Translations under genes and position numbers: made by a program
Notes under the pieces: generated by a model
The model's input: the letters and a program-made list of their open reading frames with translations, nothing else
Database searches by the model: none
What the model was told of the DNA's origin: nothing
Source of the DNA: Tipula vernalis
Taxonomy: Eukaryota > Arthropoda > Insecta > Diptera > Tipulidae
Assembly (NCBI GenBank): GCA_958295665.1
Contig: OY282560.1
Coordinates: forward strand, 195,109,011 to 195,173,010
Reading direction: 5' to 3'
Length of the DNA: 64,000 bases
Part shown: positions 44,810 to 53,220 of the stretch, piece by piece
Position numbering within the stretch: position 1 is the first letter of the stretch
How the letters are laid out: the number at the start of each line of letters is the position of its first letter

Positions 44810-45418
44810 TTACTGAAGTTCGCTCACCCGAACAGATGTGTTCGCTTTCTCTTGTGCAGGTGAACTTCCGTTTCCCGAATCCTTAATAGTTTGAACAGCT
44901 GAATTTGTATTTTGAGTTCGATTTGTTTCAGCATATCTTCGTTGACGACAGTTTCTTATGTGGTGTCCAATCCGTTTACAATAACCGCATACCACTGTTT
45001 GCTGATTTGATAAATATGATTGGTTTGGTTGAGAACCAGGATTTGTAAAAGACGGCTTATTGGAATTCTGGTAGATTTTGTTATTATTTTGAGAATTTGT
45101 CCAATTTGATGTTCTACGATAGCATGTTTCTGCAGAGTGACCGTTTTGTTTACAAATTTGGCATTTTACAATAAATTTTTTTGTGGAATTGCTAATAGTT
45201 GCATTAGAAAACGAAGATGATTTGTAATTAAGAGTAGCTTCTTCTTCTATTGCTTTAGAAACTGCTTCTTTTAGGGTGGTGAATCTACACGCTTTTATTA
45301 TTAGCTGCAAAGATCCGTTAAGTCCATCTACGAATGACTTTAGGGCTGTTGTGGAATTTAGACGCTGTATAATTTCTGAAGATTTTTCACCTTCACGCGC
45401 GATGCATGCAGCATTTAA
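44810..45418 (-). CDS. Ty3-type C gag, C-terminal part with zinc knuckles
   Basis: This frame carries the capsid end (SSEIIQRLNSTTALKSFVDG, from about 45410, then LQLIIKACRF and LKEAVSKAIEEEATL). Two CCHC knuckles follow: CQICKQNGHSAETC and CGYCKRIGHHIRNC. An Asn/Gln/Ser-rich spacer and a short tail ending VRVSELQ close it. It is the nucleocapsid half of gag, which packages element RNA. The frame is one base off the upstream gag frame. The two halves join without loss if one base near 45415-45420 is discounted, so a one-base frameshift mutation is the simplest reading. Confidence 0.85.
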   Translation of the reverse strand, partial: LNAACIAREGEKSSEIIQRLNSTTALKSFVDGLNGSLQLIIKACRFTTLKEAVSKAIEEEATLNYKSSSFSNATISNSTKKFIVKCQICKQNGHSAETCYRRTSNWTNSQNNNKIYQNSNKPSFTNPGSQPNQSYLSNQQTVVCGYCKRIGHHIRNCRQRRYAETNRTQNTNSAVQTIKDSGNGSSPAQEKANTSVRVSELQ

Positions 45419-45419
45419 A

Positions 45420-46088
45420 TCATTTCAACAACTCATCGATTCGGTGGGCATAAGACTTAACCTCTTCGTTTGGATGTTGATTTACCCGAATTAGTTCTAC
45501 TTGTAAAAACTCGATCGGTCTATTTTCGGAAAATTGGGAATTTAATTCAGATTTTAGATCAGAGTATTTTTTAAAAGTTTTATGTTTGAAAATTTCGTGT
45601 GCTTTGTCTTGTAATTTGAACAAGATCATTTCAATAAGTTCATTTTCGTTAAATTCATCATTTAATTTTTTATAAACCATCTCACAGGCTAAAATGAATT
45701 TGTTCAACTTTCTGGAGTTACCATCAAACTCTGGTATAATTTTGAAAGCAAAATTCACATTTAAAGACATTTTGCGATTTTGATTTATGGAAAAACGACT
45801 TATGGAATTATAATTAACACTCGGAAATGAAGAATTTGATACGAAATTTAAATTATTTTTTTCAATAACAGAATGTTGTTCAGAGCCGGCGAGAACGTTA
45901 CTAAAGTAATCACTACCGTTATCCAAAATTTGGTTACTCACCGGATTTAAAATTCCCGAATTATTATCTTCAATATCTTCTGACTCGGTCGATATTTGTT
46001 CCGATACGTTTATTGATCTTCTTTCGATTTTTATTTTATGGATATTTTTTTGATTTTCCTGAATGTGATCGTCATCAGTAGCACTCAT
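45420..46088 (-). CDS. Ty3-type C gag, N-terminal part (frameshifted end)
   Basis: It starts at ATG 46088 (MSATDDDHIQENQKNIHKIK) with an acidic, serine-rich N-terminus. The capsid region follows: FAFKIIPEFDGNSRKLNKFI, FKLQDKAHEIFKHKTFKKYS, DLKSELNSQFSENRPIEFLQ and NEEVKSYAHRIDELL, all standard blocks of Ty3 gag. The ORF stops at 45420 just after the capsid block, where the next frame takes over. Capsid assembly is the expected role. A programmed shift this early in gag would be unusual. Confidence 0.85.
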   Translation of the reverse strand: MSATDDDHIQENQKNIHKIKIERRSINVSEQISTESEDIEDNNSGILNPVSNQILDNGSDYFSNVLAGSEQHSVIEKNNLNFVSNSSFPSVNYNSISRFSINQNRKMSLNVNFAFKIIPEFDGNSRKLNKFILACEMVYKKLNDEFNENELIEMILFKLQDKAHEIFKHKTFKKYSDLKSELNSQFSENRPIEFLQVELIRVNQHPNEEVKSYAHRIDELLK

Positions 46089-47162
46089 AAGAATTGAATT
46101 GAATACACGAATAGCAAAAAAAAAAAAAAAAAAAAATGTATGTATAAGAAAAATTTCAATTAAAATATCAGATCCAACTTACCATAAAATACTTGTAATT
46201 TAATATAAATTTAAATCTTTATAAACGAAAATGAATGATTTGTATATGAATCAATAAATATGGTGGTTGTCGCCTTATATGACCGTCCAATAGATGCTCT
46301 TGTTGAGAAGTTTTAATGAACCGTTTATTGTTCCAATATGCATTAGACGTAAAAACTATGCCGGTAATTTTTCCGATGTGTGTGTCGCCAAAATTATGCC
46401 GTTGATTTTTCCGATGTGTGTGGACGCCAAAACGATGCCGTTGATTTTTCCGATTTGTGTAGACGCCAAAATTATGCCGTTGATTTTTCCGATGTGTGTG
46501 GACGCCAAAACGATGCCGTTGATTTTTCCGATGCGGTAGACGCCAAAATTGATTCGGTATAATGTTGATCTCGACAAATATAATGTTTGTTAATAATAAT
46601 TAACAATAGTGATTGCGTCTTTGAAATGATTTTGAGCTTCGTGTAGTAACCTCAAAAGAAATTTGAATTCGATGAAATTGGCCAATTTGATTGATGATTG
46701 ACCGAATGATGCAGGTTTGTTTAGTTATGTTTCAAGGACGCTGTGAACTGTAAACCACGTTGTGCTGCTCGATTGATGAGGCTTCGTTGTTTTTTTTTTT
46801 TTTTTTTTTTTTTTGTGAACTGCCGATATTATTTTGATCGGTTTTAATATAAATGTACAATCAAAGTATTTTATATACTAGCTTATTATATGTGAATAAT
46901 CAGTTTATGTGCACTGATGATATACCGGTAAAAAATTGATCTAATTTATGATCTAAAATTGTTGAACATAACCGTATAAGCGTACACATATTCACGTTGC
47001 ACTTAGATATTCTCACAGTGTGTATTAAATTTTTGATTATGTGCTTTAATGCACAACAAAAAATCACTTGTTGTAAAAAAAAAATGTTTTCAATGCCGGT
47101 ATAAAAAAAAATAGCAATTACACGCTCGAAATAACGTTTTACTTGTATACCGCTGTCACCAA
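46089..47162 (-). promoter_or_regulatory. Leader of element C with minisatellite and T-tracts
   Basis: The 1.07-kb untranslated leader lies between the primer site and gag. It holds an A-run (46112-46134), the 39-bp minisatellite and a T-run (46791-46814). Short ORFs on both strands of the minisatellite are by-products of its 39-bp (13-codon) period. Confidence 0.7.
46358..46548. repeat. 39-bp minisatellite, five units
   Basis: Units start atgccgttgatttttccgat at 46396, 46435, 46474 and 46513, plus a first, slightly diverged unit at 46358. Units alternate in their second half (gtgtgtggacgccaaaacg versus gtgtagacgccaaaatt), so a 78-bp higher-order unit is emerging. It lies in the leader of element C. 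Confidence 0.9.
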
Positions 47163-47489
47163 TGTTGTATATAATGCGAGCGTATGATTGTTGTTGATGG
47201 GCCGGATTAAAAGAATACACACACTTACACCATTAAACAACTTTATTTATTTTTAACAATTTTTATTTTTAATAATAATTAAATTTTGTTGTTTAGAGCT
47301 CGATGGTTTGTAATGAACTGCCTTTATTAATTATTGTTTACATAATCTGAACTTGATTACAATTGTATGTATATGTGTAATGACTAACGACATACTTTTA
47401 CCAAAATGTAAAATAAGCTCAATACAATAATTAACAAGGTATTTTTTATACATATTTAATTACAGTGAATCACAGAAGTATTCACAACA
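47163..47489 (-). repeat. Element C right LTR (5' LTR)
   Basis: 327 bp, paired with 40725-41051. It would hold the promoter for the minus-strand element. It is followed by the second ACTA copy, after which the transposase frame resumes. Confidence 0.95.
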
Positions 47490-48671
47490 ACTACATCACA
47501 AATTATTAGGGAAACTAGCCTAAAATTGTGGGAAGTTTTAAAGGATTTAGTTTTCCCTACTCCTAGTAACACAATGTGGAAAGAAATTGCAAGAGATTTT
47601 GAGCAGCAATGGAATTTCCCACATTGTGTAGGAGCAATAGACGGCAAGCACGTGATTATTCAAGTAAGTTTACCATTTTAAATATAAATATGTATGTGTA
47701 TCTTATATTATAATAATATTTAATTGATGTTTTCAGGCATTTGGATACTCCGGATCGAATAATTTTAATTATAAGCACAGCCACAGCATTGTTCTTTTTG
47801 CCATATGCGATGCCAATTATAAATTTATAATGGTAGACATTGGGGCACCGGGTCATGTAGTCGACAGCTTAATCTCCAGGAGAAGTGAGTTTGGAAGAGC
47901 TGTAATTCGGGGGGTGATGAATTAAGCCTCCCACTACCAGAAACTTTACGTGACGGCAACGAATATCCGTTCGATTTTGTAGGGGCATTTCCGCTCCTTC
48001 CGAACCTCATGCGGCCTTATCCAGGTCGAAATACATCAGTATTGCCTGTTTCTAAAAATGTATACAACTACAGGCTATCAAGAGCTCGAAGGGTCATCGA
48101 AAATGCCTTTGGTATCCTAGCAAGCAAGTGGAGGATATATCGCAAACTAATTATTGCTAGCAAATTGACGGTAGTGGCAATAGTAAAAGCAACCGTTGTT
48201 TTGCATAATTGGCTTCGAAAAAATAACTTACGGGAATATGGCAGAACTAATTTAGTTGATAACCACGCTGTTGGAACAAATCGCCTAGGAAGCCAAAATG
48301 AAGATAACAGTGGAATACGACAAATTCAACGAGTCAGCTCAAACAACCCCAGCCGAAATGTAATCGAAATTAGGGATAAATTCAGAACATGTTTCAACGA
48401 TGTTGATATTTTGCCTTGGCAGTTTAACTCAATTCAATAAACAATTAATAATTTTATTCATTTATTTTATTAAAAATATCACAAAATATAAAATTACATC
48501 TTAATTAAAAAAATCACATTATATATTAATTCATAATCACATTATATTAATTCAAAATTCATTTAAAATAATTCATTTAAATTAAAAAGTTAATAATTCA
48601 TTTAAAAAAAAATAGAAAAAAATTGAAAACCTTAAAACTAAATAAAAATAAAATTAACTCATATAACATAA

Positions 48672-49800
48672 TCACATTTTGTTTTTTTTTTTACTTATAT
48701 TCTGCCATTTGTGATACAAAATGCTCACTTGATGTAAGAATTTTGTTTGGCATAACATCGGCCAATTTTTAAAATTACGTGTGGTTGACTCCGCAAATCT
48801 TGTAAATATAGTTGCTTCTTTCAAATTGGACGTCAAAGCTTGTCTGTTTTCCTTTATATTTTGTAGTGCGTCTTCTAGCAAGGCATCTACTACGACGTCG
48901 TCCTGCCTTTTCCTTTTCTTTCGGCATGCTAACCCAGATGGTCCTGGAGATTGTGTATTACTGTTTTGATTTTCTTCTGGCAGTTTTTCGGTTTGTAGTA
49001 TCGGTGGTACCACCGTTTGTGGTATCGGTTGTGGTACCATAAAATTGTTCAATTCCACATTATTATTGGGGTCTGGGTCTGGTACCGACACTGCAGCAGA
49101 CAAAAAATTGTCACATTCCACATCATTACTTAGTAAATCTTCGGCAGTTTGATAAAAAAATTTTGTACTTCAACATTTATTGTGGATGGTGGGTTCATTT
49201 GAAAACTTGTTTCTGTTGGCCTAAAATAAACATATAACATTAGTTTGCACTGTAAAAATAAATCAAATATAATATGGAATGAACGCAAAATTAAATTCCG
49301 TACTTTACATGTAACGGTGTAAAAGTTTCTGTTGAGTTTATTTAATTGATCGAGATATTTTCTACGTTTTAAGAAAAGGAATGAATACTTTATTAGATAT
49401 AATTAAAATAAACATAATTTTTTAAATACTTCACTTATCAAATAGAAATATTTAATATGTTTATCCAATTTACTCATCTATTGTTTGCTCCCTATAAAAG
49501 TCCATCTCCTTTACCAACCAGGATTCGTGGTTTTCTTTTTTTTGTCCAGCACTCCCACTTTTTGCTGGTTTAATTAACCGTGTATACCTTGCCTTAATGT
49601 TTTTCCACCGCTTCATGCACTCTTCAGGAGATATCCCGAGAGCTTCACCTATTTCGCCCTAAACAATCCTTTTTAAGGGGTTATTTTTATAGTTTGGGTG
49701 CCTCAAATTATAAAGCAGCTCTTTACTTCGCACCTGCTCAATTATGTAATTTGATATCAATATCACGACATTCACGAGTCACTGAAACAATACACATAAT
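48672..49800 (-). pseudogene. Harbinger-associated MADF-type DNA-binding protein
   Basis: Minus strand from about 49770: a MADF domain readable as IIEQVRSKELLYNLRHPNYK, NNPLKRIV, then a TAG where Trp is usual, then GEIGEALGISPEECMKRWKN and IKARYTRLIKP, followed by HESWLVKEMDFYREQTIDE. After a break (49150-49490, probably an intron plus frameshifts) the exon 48672-49121 reads a proline-rich segment, CRKKRKRQDDVVVDALLEDA (nuclear-signal-like) and helices ending NFKNWPMLCQTKFLHQVSIL. PIF/Harbinger elements encode such a Myb/MADF partner that carries the transposase to the nucleus and ends. It converges with the transposase gene, which ends at 48440. At least one nonsense codon is present. Confidence 0.7.
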
Positions 49801-50240
49801 AATTAGTTTAATTTTACATTTCTATGATGTATTCGACATATTACAAACATAACCTAAATTTGTTTTTTTTTAGTATAATATTTTTTTACGAGATATCGGA
49901 ATTATTTTTATACAATATATTATTATTTATATACATACCTATTACTTACTTTTATTTATATTTATATCAAATCAAAAATTTTATTTTCACAACAAATAAC
50001 AAAACTGGATAACATTTACAATTATGAAAATATTTTGAACGATGACTACGATGAAAAAAAAATTATGCCAAAAGTAGACAAAAAAAAGAATGAAGCTGAA
50101 AAATGTAACTCAATATTTAGTTTTTTTTTGTTTTATATTGGTCGCTTGCGTCGTATTTGCTAAAAATTAAACATTTTTCAACTCAGGAGGTGAAATTTTT
50201 TTTACATTAGGGTGATTTGATTGGTTAAAAAGCGCGTCGC

Positions 50241-50279
50241 AAAATGCGACGCGCACGAGACGGACTCGTGCAGCCGCCT
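50241..50279 (-). repeat. Harbinger right terminal inverted repeat
   Basis: It is a perfect inverse of 39869-39907, followed by TAA (50280-50282). Immediately inside, gcgcgtcgc-aaaa(t)-gcgacgcgc forms an extra palindrome that the left end lacks. Confidence 0.92.
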
Positions 50280-50497
50280 TAAGGATCGACGTTGGTAAGT
50301 AATAAATTTAGAAAAAAATGAGTTTAAAATTAATTTTAATTGTGTATTATGTATTTTTTTATAAAAAGGATATATTAATTAATTTAATTTAAAATAAAAT
50401 AAAAATTATAACCCACAATTAAAGGAATTGTAGTAATATATTTTCGATGGTAAGATATATCATACAACGGGATATGACATATGCAACATATGCATAA

Positions 50498-50907
50498 ATG
50501 CAATTAGTGGCTGTGCTATTTTGTATGTTTATTTATTTTTTTCTGCAGTTCTCATGTAGAGCGCGTGACACGGAGGAAATTATAAAATATTTGTACGAGT
50601 TAGATTCGGAAAATGTAGATGGAGTAGTATCGCAGATAGCGATAAAGCCGATGCCCCCAGTAAAGATGAAGGAGAACAAAACATTCAAAGGCTAGGAAGA
50701 AGAATGTTATGCCAAAATTGTGAACCTTATGTAATTCAGAATAGAGAATTGAATGAAATAGTTACCAACGAAGCGGAAAGCAGCTCGCATAGCCCGAAGC
50801 CAAAAAAAATAATGAAAAAAATTAGATACTGGTTAAAACACAAGCTGTTTAGGAAAATCAATTCAAGAACAAGCGGGGGTGTGCCATCAATAATATACGA
50901 TTATTAA
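50498..50907 (+). pseudogene. Possible piggyBac-derived N-terminal fragment
   Basis: Two frames shifted by one near 50635 read ARDTEEIIKYLYELDSENVD, then (second frame) DKADAPSKDEGEQNIQRLGR, RMLCQNCEPYVIQNRELNEI and KPKKIMKKIRYWLKHKLFRK. An acidic start followed by a basic 'KKIRKW.KkdL' segment is typical of the poorly conserved N-terminus of piggyBac-type transposases. The catalytic core does not follow, so this call is weak. An unrelated decayed gene is equally possible. Confidence 0.3.
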
Positions 50908-51620
50908 AAGTTGATAAAAGGAATTATAGGGATAAAGGATGAGAAAGTAAATAATTTGGTGTGTGCAAAGTCATAAATCGGTATTAAGACCTGCATAACC
51001 ATAGAAACAACACATAGTAAAGTTATTTTGTGTCCCGTCTTTTTTCGATCATTAATTTGTCACAATCACAGTTTTTTCACGTACTGAACTTTCCGTGATT
51101 ATTATTGGACCCTTTTTAGTCGTATATAAATGCACAATTTAGGTATATGTTGATTTTTTAATTAATAACTTTTAATACTACATCATAAGAAGAAATCACA
51201 CATAATTGTCCGTGAGCGAACTAAAATCGAATTAATCGGTCAATTTTTGGTCTTTTAAACATCACAAATATTTTCTTTATGTCTAAGTTGTTTAGGGGAA
51301 TTATTCAACATAATATGTATTGTATTTATAGGCTCGATATAGAATTTCTGATTTTCTATATAATATTGGTTAAAAACGAACTGTTTCCAAACGATGGAGT
51401 TGGATGTCACGATGGACATTTTTGCGTGGACTGACCCCATGACAGTATAAAGATGGTTATCTGATATTCCCAAGCGATGGAAGTTACTTATCACCCACCG
51501 CATATTGTACATTTTGGATGTCGCTTTACCAACACTGGAACTATGTATGTCCCGGCAAAATAAAATCCAACAAATATTATAACCAGAGGGACATTACCAC
51601 GAAAATTATTATCTAGAAAT
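50908..51620. other. AT-rich DNA without a recognised gene
   Basis: The only ORF of note (85 codons, minus, 51255-51512) has no motif that I recognise. It may be part of decayed BEL/Pao sequence that begins to be readable at 51625. Confidence 0.4.
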
Positions 51621-51624
51621 TTTT

Positions 51625-52447
51625 GCATGCTTATCAGTAAAGACTGTTCATCTGGAGCTGGATATTAGTATTGACACTGAATCATTCTTCGCTGCTTTAA
51701 AACAACTTCTTGCTATAGTCGTGGACTTCCAAAACGTGTGACAATCGCTCTAATTTTATTGGAGGCAACAGAGAATTAAATAATCTAAATGTTCAATACA
51801 TGAACGATTTATAATAAAACAACTCTAGTTATTTTTAAATAATTTTAATTGAAAAAAAAAAAAAAGTTCCTTATAGTAACAATATTTTACAAAAATTTTT
51901 TTAGAAGATCGATTTCGGATTGACTCCTTCTTCGGTTCTTTTTCAACAACTATTCAGACTTGTTGTTAAAAAAGAACTGAAGAAGGAGTCAATCCGAAAT
52001 CGATCTTCTAAAAAACTATTTGTAAAATATTGTTACTATAAGGAAATTTTTTTTTTCTATTAAAATTATTTAAAAATAACTAAAGTTGTTTTATTATAAA
52101 TTTAAAGGTGCCAAAATATACACAAGCAAAATGGATATACACCATTATACTCGTAACTCATGAACGATTTTCTCAATTTCTGTTTGCAGAAGTCAATCAA
52201 ATTTAAAATTCCTCAAATTTCGGAGTATTTTGGGAAGCGAATGTTAAATCAACTAAATTCCACTTTAGTGGAATTGTACAGGTTGAATGAAGAACTCGTA
52301 ATAATAACACACAGCCGTTTTGTAATATTACAACCATTAATATCGGCGTTTCCTGAACCCGATTTACAAAAATTAAAGAGCCGCCATCCAGGCCGACTCC
52401 TAGAAATTATTATTCGATTTCAGACGACTACAAAACGATTAAACTAA
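51625..52447 (+). pseudogene. BEL/Pao integrase core fragments around a palindromic insertion
   Basis: Before the palindrome the plus strand reads FACLSVKTVHLELDISIDTE, SFFAALKQLLA, RGLPKRV and, one frame off, DNRSNFIGGNRELNNL. This is the BEL/Pao core (fvClatKavHLElvsdlstesFlaalrRf..RrGlP....sDNgtnFvGanrEL) with the second catalytic Asp in DNRSNF. After it, frame 52160-52447 gives KFKIPQISEYFGKRMLNQLN and PLISAFPEPDLQKLKSRHPG, equivalent to f.pP.sphFgGlwE..vKs and L.plTPghfLig. The Glu region is altered (YFGKRM for HFGGLWE). The palindrome 51808-52100 has split it. Confidence 0.65.
51808..52100. repeat. 293-bp near-perfect palindrome (foldback element)
   Basis: Arms of about 140 bp run from tttataataaaacaact (51808) to the centre near 51954, and back out to agttgttttattataaa (ending 52100). 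The arms include gaagatcgatttcggattga in both. The loop is only about a dozen bases (ctattcagacttg). A few mismatches and A-run length differences separate the arms. It is inserted in BEL/Pao integrase sequence. No coding capacity. Confidence 0.9.
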
Positions 52448-52905
52448 AAACTACTAAAACCATCATCGCTGACAATTAAATCTGACAGGTCCTTATATAA
52501 TCACCTTTACTTGTAGCCTCTAATACTTTCATTTCTGAAGGACTATTCTTTACAAATAAAATCATTTATTAATCAGGAATCCGTTGATTGTAAATTGAAA
52601 ATATTACCGAAATTGACTGATAATGGCGACATTGAGTTGCCACAACAAGTCGATAATAAAAGAGTTTTGTGATTCATGTTTAACATTTTAAACATGAACA
52701 AATTATTTTAATTCCCGTCGCAGCAGTGCCACAACACGTCTATCATAGTAGTGAATCTTTCTTCTCAACCAACGACCTACAGACGAAATAAGTCTTACCA
52801 TTTTAGTGGTATTGATATCGGTTCTATCCGTCTTATTTTGATGAATGGTTTGATTTAAAAGTCGAAACTTGAAAGAATGTGTAACATTCAATAAAACAAT
52901 TAAAT
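52448..52905. other. No recognised gene
   Basis: This is AT-rich flank between BEL remnants and the Jockey-like copy. A 62-codon minus frame (52703-52891) encodes an arginine-rich peptide of unknown relevance; I treat it as chance. Confidence 0.4.
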
Positions 52906-53220
52906 TAATGAAGAATTTTTTTTTTTTTTTTTTTATATTTAAAATAAATTTTATTTATTTATTTTATGTAATTACAATCTAGTCTCCTGGACTAATGAGC
53001 AATTTGTTTCTGACTTAATTTACTAACTTAAATTAATCTATGGATTCTTCCCGTTGGCGTTCCATAGTGTTTGGTAAATTGAAGTAAACCACATCTTTGT
53101 TGTGGATTTTAGATCAGCATAATGCTGCTTAAACTGACAATCACACCAGCTAAAAAGGTTTGGTTCTTTTAAGTCTGCGAACTAAATTCGTGATGCTTAG
53201 GAGCAGAGTTGCCTCAATGT

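Larger units (their letters stand above)
40725..47489 (-). mobile_element. Ty3-type LTR retrotransposon C, young
   Basis: The 327-bp LTRs (40725-41051 and 47163-47489) start TGTTGT, end ACAACA and differ at two positions. The target duplication is ACTA (40721-40724 and 47490-47493). A polypurine tract AAGGGGAAAGGT abuts the left LTR, and a primer site starting TGGTGACAGCGG abuts the right LTR (47150-47161). Pol is one open frame; gag has one frameshift; there is no env. It is clearly related to element B at 23-28 kb. Confidence 0.95.
40266..48440 (+). pseudogene. PIF/Harbinger DDE transposase, interrupted
   Basis: Exon 1 (to 40590) reads AYLIKKRRHSARRFGVNPVN, then FVNFHRMSPTAFDELL. The likely ATG (MSFSRQTAREIAI, 40266) is out of frame by a small indel before 40320. 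The intron 40591-40656 (gtaagt..atttag) joins CG|T to give RYLASGDSMVSIGRYGYRIG. The retrotransposon 40725-47489 then splits the exon. Coding resumes at the ACTA duplication with SQIIRETSLKLWEV, CVGAIDGKHVIIQ (first Asp), an intron at 47664-47736, FGYSGSNNFNYKHSHSIVLF and VDIGAPGHVVDS (second Asp region), then YRLSRARRVIENAFGILASK (Glu) and VLHNWLRKNN. A one-base shift lies in a six-G run (47909-47914). The triad is kept. The 3' end (48440) is complete. Confidence 0.85.
39869..50279 (+). mobile_element. PIF/Harbinger element, split by an LTR retrotransposon
   Basis: The 39-bp terminal inverted repeats are perfect, starting AGGCGGCTGCACGAGTCCGT on each strand. They are flanked by TAA at 39866-39868 and 50280-50282. 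The element is 10.4 kb including the 6.77-kb retrotransposon insert and 3.6 kb without it. It carries a plus-strand transposase and a minus-strand MADF-type gene converging on it. The right end has an added palindrome (gcgcgtcgcaaaatgcgacgcgc). Confidence 0.92.

Noticed and set aside
45405..45425. Programmed frameshift inside gag of element C
   Set aside because: The shift falls within the capsid coding region rather than at the gag-pol border, and I see no slippery site. A one-base mutation or sequencing error is simpler.
46294..46577. ORFs with 13-residue repeats on both strands
   Set aside because: They are produced by the 39-bp minisatellite in the leader of element C and do not begin in a gene context.
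52703..52891. Arginine-rich 62-codon ORF resembling a cationic peptide
   Set aside because: There is no signal peptide, no cysteine pattern and no related copy. It is likely a chance frame.
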